From assembly GCF_900104215.1 (NCBI RefSeq), contig NZ_FMXO01000013.1, forward strand, positions 1-64,000: 64,000 bases of DNA, written 5' to 3'. The DNA comes from Desulfonatronum thiosulfatophilum. GTDB lineage: Bacteria; Desulfobacterota; Desulfovibrionia; Desulfovibrionales; Desulfonatronaceae. The first letter of the stretch is position 1. Each line of letters begins with the position of its first letter. The notes under the pieces are model-generated. The model worked only from the letters and a program-made list of their open reading frames with translations, was not told the origin of the DNA and searched no databases. This document shows, piece after piece, positions 1-7,584 of the stretch. The position numbers and the translations under genes are program-made.

Positions 1-281
<281 letters not shown>

Positions 282-344
282 AAAATACTCAAAATGAAGC
301 ATGGCTTTAAAACCATGTTCTTTCTCTCCCCCTCGCTATTCCAT

Positions 345-355
345 TGTCAAAGAAC
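345..355 (-). promoter_or_regulatory. boxA-like antitermination element in the rrn leader
   Basis: The minus strand reads GTTCTTTGACA about 65 nt upstream of the 16S 5' end. This resembles the boxA element (TGCTCTTTAACA in E. coli) used by the Nus/rRNA antitermination complex. Assignment is by position and similarity only. Confidence 0.5.
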
Positions 356-411
356 TCACTCGCCGCTGTTGCGCTTCATCGAAGCGCCGTGATGCGCGGC
401 GAAGAAGCAGG

Positions 412-475
412 TTCTATAGATACCCCTGCTCAGTGTCAACAAAAAAAATTATTTTTTTTAAAGTTTTTTTTGTCA
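412..475 (-). promoter_or_regulatory. rRNA operon promoter with UP element
   Basis: On the minus strand, TTGACA (439-434) is followed after 15 nt by TATAGA (418-413), or after 16 nt by ATAGAA. Directly upstream, 440-475 consists almost only of A and T tracts, as expected of an UP element bound by the RNA polymerase alpha subunit. Transcription would start near 405, giving a leader of about 125 nt that contains the boxA-like element. The stretch 476-772 between this promoter and the end of proB is AT-rich in part and shows no credible gene. Confidence 0.65.
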
Positions 476-772
476 TGGAAATTCAAACAATTGAAGCATA
501 GCATGTCTTGGTGTTTTTCGATGAACACCAATACGTTTCAACAAGCTGAACACAAGATAAATTTTAGAAAAGAAATCCAGTCGGTTAAAGAGACAATGCA
601 GGCAAACTAGAGACAACCAATTAATATAATGTAACTTATTTTCAACGTTACAGCGACCCTTCTTGATTTCAGCAGCAAGGCTCCGAAATATGGCCTTTAG
701 AGCACTCGGGATTATCTGGGTTCGCGTTCATCCCGCCCTGTCGTTTCCGATCCTCTGGAGTTGTATCGAATT

Positions 773-1918
773 TCAACCGGCAATATCCAAAAGCATGTTG
801 TCGCGATGCACTGCCTCGGAATAGGGGCACTGCCCCAGGACCGATGCGATTTCCGAACTTTTGCGACCCATGACGCGTTTCAGTTCCGCGGCCTTGTAGT
901 TGGATAGGCCGACCCCAATGGGGCGGCCCTCAAAATCCATGATCCGGACCAGGGCGCCGACACCAAAATTTCCCGACACGTTCACGATTCCGGCCGGCAA
1001 CAGGCTTTTCCCCCCCTGCCGCAGCGCTTTGACGGCGCCGGCATCAACCCATAATTCGCCGTCCGTCTCCTGATTATAGGCCATCCAGAACTTGCGTCGG
1101 GAAATGCTTTTTTCCTGCGGCACGACCCATGTACCCAGCATTTCTCCGTCGAATACCTTTTCCAGGCTGAACTTTTCCTTGCCGGAGACAATCAGCGTCG
1201 GCACTCCAAGCTGGGCGGCCCGTTTTGCGGCCAGCAGCTTGCTGTACATCCCGCCGGATCCGGCTCCGGTCTTGCCGCGACACAGCTTTGCCGGCTCAAG
1301 GGTCAAAATGTCCGTGATGCATTCCAGGCAACCGGCATCAGGATTATCGTCCGGATTATCGTCAAAAACTCCTTTTGCCGAGGTCAGATTGATGAACAGG
1401 TCCGCCTCGACCATATTCAGCAACAGGCTGGCCAGGCTGTCGTTGTCTCCAAACTTCAGCTCCTGTACGGCCACGGAATCGTTCTCGTTGACGATGGGTA
1501 TGGCCCGCCATGTCAGCAGCGTCTGAAATGTATGCCTGGCGTTCAAAAACCGCGACCGGCTGCGCAGATCGTCCTTGGTCAAAAGAATCTGGGCAGTAAC
1601 CTTGCCGAACCGCTCGAACGCCTCATCATAGGCGTGCATCAATCTGCTCTGCCCGATTGCCGCGGCGGCCTGCTTCTCCGGCAGATGCGCTCCAAGACAC
1701 AAACTTGAGATGACTTTTCGGCCGGCGGCCACGGCTCCTGAAGAGACCAGAACCAGATCCAGCCCGCGATCGTGCAGCGACGACATCTGGTCAGCCAAAC
1801 GCGATACAACACGCAGATCGAGACCTTGTTCCGACGTCAACACGGCACTGCCCACCTTGATCAGCACCCGTTTGGCGTTCGCCAGCACCTGACGGCGATG
1901 TTCCTTCCAATCACTCAT
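773..1918 (-). CDS. proB: Glutamate 5-kinase with C-terminal PUA domain
   Basis: Catalyses ATP-dependent phosphorylation of L-glutamate to gamma-glutamyl phosphate, the first step of proline synthesis in the cytosol. The N-terminal amino acid kinase domain (about 20-265) shows KVGSAVLT near its start, the VLVSSGAVAAG loop, and GDNDSLASLL with a downstream TSAKGVFDDNP block. The C-terminal ~80 residues form a PUA domain (GIVNVSGNFGVGALV, GLSNYKAAEL), as in E. coli ProB. I chose the ATG at 1918 because AAGGAAG lies about 8 nt upstream; an in-frame TTG at 1936 would add six residues. Length (381 aa) is normal. proA is not adjacent; proC lies near 30 kb. Identification is secure. Confidence 0.95.
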   Translation of the reverse strand: MSDWKEHRRQVLANAKRVLIKVGSAVLTSEQGLDLRVVSRLADQMSSLHDRGLDLVLVSSGAVAAGRKVISSLCLGAHLPEKQAAAAIGQSRLMHAYDEAFERFGKVTAQILLTKDDLRSRSRFLNARHTFQTLLTWRAIPIVNENDSVAVQELKFGDNDSLASLLLNMVEADLFINLTSAKGVFDDNPDDNPDAGCLECITDILTLEPAKLCRGKTGAGSGGMYSKLLAAKRAAQLGVPTLIVSGKEKFSLEKVFDGEMLGTWVVPQEKSISRRKFWMAYNQETDGELWVDAGAVKALRQGGKSLLPAGIVNVSGNFGVGALVRIMDFEGRPIGVGLSNYKAAELKRVMGRKSSEIASVLGQCPYSEAVHRDNMLLDIAG

Positions 1919-2330
1919 AATTATCTTCCTTGGCAACTATTCAGCATTTTGATCACAAGACAAGAACTAGTCCGGCATGTCCTGATTTTTCGGCCTCGAA
2001 TATTGACTGAGCTAACTTCGTCCATCCTGTTCATCCCTATGCATGCCGATGCCGTTTTAAGCACTTCGGGATAGGCGCAAGGGTTCAAAAGGTTGGAGAA
2101 GGAGTTCGTGAAGTCGCAAAATCATTCGCCCTGCCGCAAAATTGAAAATACAAAAGTTTTTCGCGGCCATTGATGACTAGGATGCCTTAACGACGAAACC
2201 GTGAATACTCATTGAAATGCCGGATGAAAAGCCCTTGCATTGTGCAGCCGCTCCCCCTCCCGATCCCGGATACGAAAATAATGCAACCGGAACGGATGGA
2301 ATTTCTTGCATCTCACAAGACTGAATAAAC
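1919..2330. other. Intergenic region between tmRNA and proB
   Basis: No credible gene. The proB Shine-Dalgarno sequence lies at its left end. Positions about 1969-2050 hold a diverged partial copy of a dispersed repeat (see 5888-6046 and 46985-47153). No clear sigma-70 promoter for proB was found. Confidence 0.5.
1969..2050 (-). repeat. Partial, diverged copy of a dispersed intergenic repeat
   Basis: On the minus strand the segment reading GGATGAACAGGATGGACGAA, then GCTCAGTCAATATTCGAGGC, then ATGCCGGAC aligns, with substitutions and small gaps, to the two better copies at 5888-6046 and 46985-47153. Homology here is weaker than between those two and was judged by eye. Confidence 0.4.
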
Positions 2331-2363
2331 AAAAAAAGGAACACCACCTTCGTGCTGCTCCCT
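2331..2363 (-). terminator. Rho-independent terminator of the tmRNA gene
   Basis: On the minus strand, about 35 nt past the CCA end, a stem of roughly 10 bp (GGGAGCAGCAC / GTGGTGTTCC with one mismatch and a GAAG loop) is followed by seven T residues. Confidence 0.75.
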
Positions 2364-2397
2364 GATTTTGTTGGCTTTTTAATTGAAAAAAGATGAT

Positions 2398-2754
2398 TGG
2401 TGGAGGCGGCGGGAATCGAACCCGCGTCCGAGAACGGTCCGCCAGCGACGTCTACAGGCTTAGGACAGGTTTAATTCTCGTCTTGAAAGCTGCCCCTGTC
2501 CAGGCGGCTCCAAGGCCAGTTCGTCTGTGTCTCGCTATGATTCCCGACGAACAAAGGAATCAAGCCAGCCTGAGGTGTCGTCGCTTCTATCGGCTTACCA
2601 GGCGATGGGCCGTAGAAGCGCTGGCTGTCTTAAGCAGCCAGGGCGTATTCGCGATCGTTGGCAGTTGAATGCCTGCTGCGTGTTTAACGAGGCCTCGCAG
2701 CACCTCGGCCTGCAGCCGTGGTTTCATCATCCCCGTCGAAACCAGGGCGCCCCC
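2398..2754 (-). ncRNA. ssrA: Transfer-messenger RNA (tmRNA, 10Sa RNA)
   Basis: tmRNA rescues ribosomes stalled on truncated mRNAs by acting as tRNA-Ala and then as a template for a degradation tag. The 5' end reads GGGGGCGCCCUGGUUUCGAC, and the 3' end carries a T-arm (GGGTTCGATTCCCGCC) and an encoded CCA. The terminal heptamers GGGGGCG and CGCCUCC pair to form the acceptor stem with one G-U pair. The internal reading frame (2662-2630) ends in ALAA followed by TAA. Length is 357 nt. It has its own promoter and terminator, so it is transcribed alone. Confidence 0.97.
2630..2662 (-). other. tmRNA tag-peptide reading frame (ANDREYALAA)
   Basis: The minus strand reads GCC AAC GAT CGC GAA TAC GCC CTG GCT GCT TAA. 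This gives a ten-residue proteolysis tag, ANDREYALAA, ending in the conserved LAA recognised by ClpXP-type proteases. The start of the tag is inferred from the usual A-N-D beginning of tmRNA tags, since the resume codon is not marked by a Shine-Dalgarno sequence. Confidence 0.85.
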
Positions 2755-2771
2755 ATGTGCGGAAGAACACT

Positions 2772-2799
2772 ATTATATGTTTTGAGACTGATTTGGCAA
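2772..2799 (-). promoter_or_regulatory. Sigma-70 promoter of ssrA
   Basis: On the minus strand TTGCCA (2799-2794) and a perfect TATAAT (2777-2772) are separated by 16 nt. The -10 box lies 17 nt before the mature 5' end, leaving a short 5' leader for RNase P to remove. Confidence 0.8.
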
Positions 2800-3274
2800 G
2801 TGGCATTGGAATAGTAAAAACTTGAATGTGTGAGTGCTGCATTTTCATCAAATAGAGGCATGTCGAGCGCCAACGACCCATATCACAAGTTTGACCTTGA
2901 TTCGGCATCGGATGGTGTTGGGACGGGTTTCGTCATCAGATCATTGCCGGACACACTCACGCAAAAGCTGTTCATTCACGCAAGGATACGATGATAGACG
3001 GCGGGAGAATGAATTTTCGACCCCCAAATAACCGGCTTACCTCTGCTCAAACGCCCTTCGAGGTTGTTTTCAGAGCCTCGAAGCTTACTTAACTGATTAC
3101 AAATCACAGTCACAGGCTCTTCACTCAGGGCACATCGGCCAACTGCGGCAACAATTTTATGTCGCCCCAGTTCCTGGAACTTAAACATGATGAACAAATA
3201 CGCGTGCCTGCTTTCGAAGACACGGATCCACGATTTACAACATGAAGGCCGTCACCATTAAGCGACGATAAAAA
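2800..3274. other. Intergenic region between ssrA and the YihY gene
   Basis: Divergent upstream region of ssrA (minus) and the YihY gene (plus). I see no credible gene, RNA or strong promoter apart from the ssrA promoter at its left border. Confidence 0.5.
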
Positions 3275-4195
3275 ATGGATGACGAGTCCGCGGGGGCTGT
3301 TATGATCAACGGTGTTTCCATGAAGCAGTTCGTGCTTGATCTCAACCAGGAGATCAACAACGACAATGTCTACAACGGCGCCGCGGCGCTCGGGTACTAC
3401 CTGACGCTCGCAATTTTTCCGGGCATAATCCTTTTGATGACCATTATTCCCTATCTGCCCATCGACCGGGTAGATGAGGCGATCATGGATCTTCTGGGGC
3501 AGGCCTTGCCGGAAGAGGCCTATGACATGGTAGCCGGGGTAGTGACCGATGTTACGGCAAATCGGCGCGGGGGCCTCCTGTCCTTCAGTCTTCTCGGAAC
3601 TATCTGGGCGGCCTCCACGGGGATGTACGCAATCATGCAGCAGCTCAACATCACCTATGGCGTCAATGAGGCCCGCAGCTTTATTCGTGCTCGAGCCACG
3701 GCGTTGATACTCAGCCTGCTTTTCGGCCTGCTGGTCGTAGGGGCATTCTCACTTATCGTTCTCGGCGGCATTATTGAGGACTGGATGGGGACCCGTCTCG
3801 GAATGAGCGACACCCTGATTATGGCCTTTGCCGCCTTCAGATGGGTGGTTATTGTGCTGGCCTTGTTTTTGGGGTTCGCCTTGATCTACCGTTATGCGCC
3901 GAATGTTGAACAAAAATTCAAGTTTATCACCTGGGGCAGCGTGTTTGGCGTGACCATGTTGATCATTGTTTCTTTAGGCTTCTCCATCTACACTAGCAAT
4001 TTTGCCGACTACGACGCGACCTATGGCAGCATTGGCGCGGTTATCATTTTGATGTTATGGCTCTACGTCGCAGGACTGGTGATCCTGGTCGGTTCGGAAA
4101 TCAATGCCGTGCTTGAGCACTACAGTTCACACGGCAAGCGCAAGGGTGAAAAAAAAGAGGGGAATCACAAGGGCAAGAAACTAACGGACCGATAG
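3275..4195 (+). CDS. YihY/BrkB family inner-membrane protein
   Basis: A 306-residue integral membrane protein of the YihY (formerly BrkB) family. Its cellular function is not established; early annotation as ribonuclease BN is known to be wrong. Visible family features are the N-terminal NGAAALGYYLTLAIFPGIIL segment, the FSLLGTIWAASTGMYAIMQ helix, and the RYAPNVEQKFKFITWGSVFG block before the last helices (about six membrane segments in all). The C-terminus is a lysine-rich cytoplasmic tail. No good Shine-Dalgarno precedes the ATG at 3275, so an internal start such as the in-frame ATG at 3302 is possible. It converges with the phospholipase D gene, leaving 34 nt between stops. Confidence 0.85.
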   Translation: MDDESAGAVMINGVSMKQFVLDLNQEINNDNVYNGAAALGYYLTLAIFPGIILLMTIIPYLPIDRVDEAIMDLLGQALPEEAYDMVAGVVTDVTANRRGGLLSFSLLGTIWAASTGMYAIMQQLNITYGVNEARSFIRARATALILSLLFGLLVVGAFSLIVLGGIIEDWMGTRLGMSDTLIMAFAAFRWVVIVLALFLGFALIYRYAPNVEQKFKFITWGSVFGVTMLIIVSLGFSIYTSNFADYDATYGSIGAVIILMLWLYVAGLVILVGSEINAVLEHYSSHGKRKGEKKEGNHKGKKLTDR

Positions 4196-4229
4196 CAAGG
4201 AGATGGTTCCAGGAACCGAGGGGCAGCAA

Positions 4230-5852
4230 TCAGAGCAGCCACTCAATGGGCAACCTGGAAAGAATCCAAATCACGGACCGTTGCAAAGTGGTCGTGCCCG
4301 GTTCGACATCATGGCGAATCAATTTGCCTTCTTGCAATTCAAGCCAGTAGAGATGCCCCTCGTCGTTCAGCCGCACTTCATATGCGTTGGCCGGTATGGT
4401 CGTTTCAAACGCGTTCGATATTTTCTCGGCCAAAGATGTACTGTCGATGACGAAACCAAGTTCTGTGTTCAGCTTGGCGGAACGGGGATCAAAGTTGAAC
4501 GAGCCGACAAAAACGCGTGAGGCATCCACGGAAAACGTCTTGGCGTGCAGGCTCGCCCCGGAGCTGCCGAAGGGACCGGCCTTGCCCGAGTATGGCTGCA
4601 TCGTGGACGAAAGCTTGAACTCGTAAAGTACGATGCCGGAATCGAGCAGATCCTTGCGGCGTTTGGCATAACCGGCATGGGCTGGAAAAACATCGGTGGC
4701 CTCCAGGGCGTTCGTCAGGACCTTGATCTGAACACCCTTTTCGGCCATGGCCGCAAAAGCCGCCACCCCTGTTTTGGTGGGTACGAAATAAGGTGAAATC
4801 AAATCCACTTCCCTGGTCGGAACACCGACGACATCCCGGAGTTGGGGGATGATTAAATCTTCGGGAGCACTTTTTTGCAGCACCTTGTCCGGGTCGTCAC
4901 TGACCATGCGAACGTTCGTCCACTCCAAGGCCAAATTTCCCGCTGCCAGATCACTCATAAACCGGGAATCGCGCACAGCGTCCAAAAAATACTCCACTTT
5001 CGCGCTTTTGTCGGGATCAAGTTCCGGCATTCCCACAACGGCCGCGTCTGCCTGGGCCACGATGGCTTCCAGCGGATAGGCCGCCCTGCTGTCCCAGTAG
5101 CGATCAAAATTAGCGGACACTTCGCGGACAACGTAACCGACTGTCAAGACGTCCAGGTCCGCGAAGAGGTTGTCGTTGGTCGCTCCGAAATACTCATCAC
5201 CGATGTTCCGCCCACCGACAATGGTGACCATGTTGTCCGCGGTGAAGGACTTGTTGTGCATTCGACGATGGGCACGTGAAAAGTCCAAAATGAAGTCTAA
5301 CGCACGGAAGTTGCGGAAGACGAAGGGGTTGAACAACCGCACTTCTAAGTTGGGATGCGCGTTCAATGCCGCCAGGGTCTCGTCCAGACCGGCCGTGGGC
5401 AGGTCGTCCAGCAGCAGCCTGACCCGGACTCCACGTTCGGCGGCATGATGCAATGCCTCAAAGAGCAGGTTCCCGGTCAGATCATTGCGCCAGATATAAT
5501 ATTGAACGTCCAGTGTCCGCTCCGCGACCGAAGCCAGAACAATTCGCGCCGCAAATGCGTCCTTGGCTGTTTGCAAAGCGAAAACGCCGCTCACTTCGGG
5601 ATGCGCGTCAAGCAATGGCCCCACAGCCTTGCCCAAAGGCGTTGCCAGTGCCTCGTCATACGTCAATGCGGAACTGCTGGTTCGCGAATCCAGTGCCGGC
5701 AAGGAACTGCATCCCCCTCCCCAAAGGCCGGCCAGGAGGATCAGTCCCAGAAAGACACGTTGCATGAAGCGGGACGCTCGCTGAGTTGGGCGCGACTCCG
5801 GAATGACAGGAAAGGCTTGAGAAGCTTCGTTGTTATGGCGCAAACGCATCAT
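4230..5852 (-). CDS. Phospholipase D/cardiolipin synthase (ClsC-like) lipoprotein
   Basis: Probable phospholipid transphosphatidylase of the PLD superfamily, related to E. coli ClsC (YmdC). A hydrophobic stretch ends in a lipobox (LWGGGCSS), so the mature enzyme should be lipid-anchored in the envelope. The body has the family block LDVQYYIW and two HKD motifs: HNKSFTADN with GGRN in the first half, and HAKTFSVD with GSFNFDPRS in the second. The first ATG (5852) puts about 30 residues before the signal core; the ATG at 5765 gives a normal short n-region (MQRVF) and is the likelier start, but neither has a Shine-Dalgarno. ClsC proper works with YmdB, which is not adjacent, so substrate specificity is inferred. 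Confidence 0.85.
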   Translation of the reverse strand: MMRLRHNNEASQAFPVIPESRPTQRASRFMQRVFLGLILLAGLWGGGCSSLPALDSRTSSSALTYDEALATPLGKAVGPLLDAHPEVSGVFALQTAKDAFAARIVLASVAERTLDVQYYIWRNDLTGNLLFEALHHAAERGVRVRLLLDDLPTAGLDETLAALNAHPNLEVRLFNPFVFRNFRALDFILDFSRAHRRMHNKSFTADNMVTIVGGRNIGDEYFGATNDNLFADLDVLTVGYVVREVSANFDRYWDSRAAYPLEAIVAQADAAVVGMPELDPDKSAKVEYFLDAVRDSRFMSDLAAGNLALEWTNVRMVSDDPDKVLQKSAPEDLIIPQLRDVVGVPTREVDLISPYFVPTKTGVAAFAAMAEKGVQIKVLTNALEATDVFPAHAGYAKRRKDLLDSGIVLYEFKLSSTMQPYSGKAGPFGSSGASLHAKTFSVDASRVFVGSFNFDPRSAKLNTELGFVIDSTSLAEKISNAFETTIPANAYEVRLNDEGHLYWLELQEGKLIRHDVEPGTTTLQRSVIWILSRLPIEWLL

Positions 5853-5887
5853 TTAAAAATTCTCGTAACACACGATATTCAATGCAA

Positions 5888-6046
5888 AAAAAGGTTGGTG
5901 CGGCTTGCCTTGATTTTGCGGTCTCGCATATTTGATCGAGAGCCAGGATTCGTTCATCGAACCATTGCACCACATTCGGACAAAATGATGTATCACGTAA
6001 TGGTTCGATGTTTTGAGGCCGAATAAGAAGTTTGCGAGTTCGCAAG
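5888..6046 (-). repeat. Dispersed intergenic repeat, copy A
   Basis: Read on the minus strand, this segment aligns over about 130-160 bp with plus-strand sequence at 46985-47153. The two share the exact stretch TCGATGAACGAATCCTGGCT, with high similarity on both sides (ACATC(T)GAACCATTAC..., ATGCGA.ACC.CAAAATCAA.GCAAGCC). It lies in the 320-nt gap between the FlhG-like gene and the PLD gene, which holds no other recognisable feature except a small hairpin (ACGCAT/ATGCGT) near 6150. Confidence 0.75.
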
Positions 6047-6172
6047 CGCAAGGCAGGATAAGCTGGATCACAGCTGAATAGTTATCAATCCTCTCGGGTC
6101 AAGTCAGAATCAACGAAGTATGAGACGGGTTGAGGGTTAAACCTGGTGACGCATGTGGATGCGTAACTGAAA

Positions 6173-7582
6173 TTATGAATCTGGCAACTTCTTGGAAACA
6201 GCCACGGCTTTTTCCAGGGCAGCATAGACTTTCTTCAGGGAAAAAGGCTGCTCCACGACATCGACCATCATCAACCCTCCGGCCCAGTAAGGAATCTGGG
6301 TCGTGTATTGCGAAAGCCAGACACAAGGTACTCTGTCCAACGCCTGCAATGTTTTCAGTGATAACTCATCCGGTCTGGAAATGGAGCAGATGAGAACATC
6401 CAGATTGGTTGAAGTCTCAGGGGAACCATTCACCACCATTGGCCGGTAACCTCGATCCAGAAGAACGTCTTTGAGCAAACGGCGCAAGGAATCGTCAGGA
6501 CAAAGCACGCCGACATTGCATTTGTCGCCCTTGATGTTCTCCCGAAACCTGCATGCAAGTTGCGCCAAACGTTTTCCCTTAAGAGCCAGATCATCCGAAA
6601 GTCCAGAGATGAATGACAAGTCTTTCGGCTCAAGTTGCTCCAAATGTCTGATGCCAAACTCAAGTGATTTGATTGTCTCCACTGGAGACTGCCTCTTGCC
6701 GGATGCAATGGCTGGAGGCAAAGTCCCACTGGCTCCTTGTTCTTCCTCAGTTCCAACGCCGGTGGTTCCCTGCAGCAGATGCACCAGCGACTCGCTCCAG
6801 AAGTCGCTGGCTTCGCCTTGCAACACGTTCAAATCCGTTCTGCCGCTCAACAGCGAGGCGACTCGTTTTAACGCACTGGCTCCGGGGGACGTCCCGGACA
6901 TGTTCACCGGCAATTTCTGATGCGCCGCCGCCGCGCGAAAAACAGGATCATCCGGCACGACCCCAAGCGTGAGAAGACGGAGCTTCAGATGCTTCTTGCA
7001 GACAGCGGCAAAACGTTCCAGAAGCAGTTGATGGTTGAAATGCGGTAAAACCCGATTCAGCAGAATGTAAGGTGGTCGTCGCAGTCCGTTCTGATTGAGA
7101 ACCTTGATCAGGGCATAGGCGTCGGTGACCGAGGACGGCTCGGGATTGATCACGATAATATGCTCTCGGGCGGCCAGACAAAAAGAAATGACCTGACGAT
7201 GAATGCCCGCGGAATTGTCCAGCAGCAGGAAGTCATAGCCGTTCAGGGTTTTGATTTTTTCAATAAAGGCCCTGCGTTGGTCGCGGCTCAAGTCGGTCAA
7301 GGCGGCGATGCCGGAACCGCCTGAGATCACGTCCAGCCCCGGCCTGACCGGTGTCAGAACATCTTGCGCGTTCAGATCATTCACCAACAGGTCGCTCAAG
7401 GTGTATCTGGGTGTCAGCCCGAGCAGGACATCCACATTAGAAAGCCCAAGATCAACATCCACGAGACAAACTTTCTTGCCGTTTTCAGCGAGTATCCAGG
7501 CAAGACTCGCAGCCAGGGACGTCTTGCCCGCTCCGCCCTTTCCGCTTGCAATGGCGACAACTCGGGTGCGTGGGGTGCTCAT
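6173..7582 (-). CDS. FlhG/MinD-like P-loop ATPase with C-terminal pseudoreceiver-like domain
   Basis: A 469-residue SIMIBI-class ATPase. The first ~260 residues match the FlhG (YlxH/FleN) branch of the MinD/ParA family: deviant Walker A KGGAGKTS, LVDVDLGLSNVDVLLGL, an LLLDNSAGI switch and NPEPSSVTDAYALIK. Such ATPases set the position or number of polar structures such as flagella. A linker leads to about 110 C-terminal residues that read like a receiver fold: NVGVLCPDD at strand 1, LDVLICS at strand 3 and VVEQPFSLKKVYAALEKAV at the end. The phosphoacceptor Asp and conserved Lys appear replaced (S or C, and Q), so it is probably not phosphorylated. The ATG at 7582 lies three bases past the stop of the upstream HDOD kinase, indicating translational coupling. 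No flagellar gene is nearby. Confidence 0.8.
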   Translation of the reverse strand: MSTPRTRVVAIASGKGGAGKTSLAASLAWILAENGKKVCLVDVDLGLSNVDVLLGLTPRYTLSDLLVNDLNAQDVLTPVRPGLDVISGGSGIAALTDLSRDQRRAFIEKIKTLNGYDFLLLDNSAGIHRQVISFCLAAREHIIVINPEPSSVTDAYALIKVLNQNGLRRPPYILLNRVLPHFNHQLLLERFAAVCKKHLKLRLLTLGVVPDDPVFRAAAAHQKLPVNMSGTSPGASALKRVASLLSGRTDLNVLQGEASDFWSESLVHLLQGTTGVGTEEEQGASGTLPPAIASGKRQSPVETIKSLEFGIRHLEQLEPKDLSFISGLSDDLALKGKRLAQLACRFRENIKGDKCNVGVLCPDDSLRRLLKDVLLDRGYRPMVVNGSPETSTNLDVLICSISRPDELSLKTLQALDRVPCVWLSQYTTQIPYWAGGLMMVDVVEQPFSLKKVYAALEKAVAVSKKLPDS

Positions 7583-7584
7583 GA

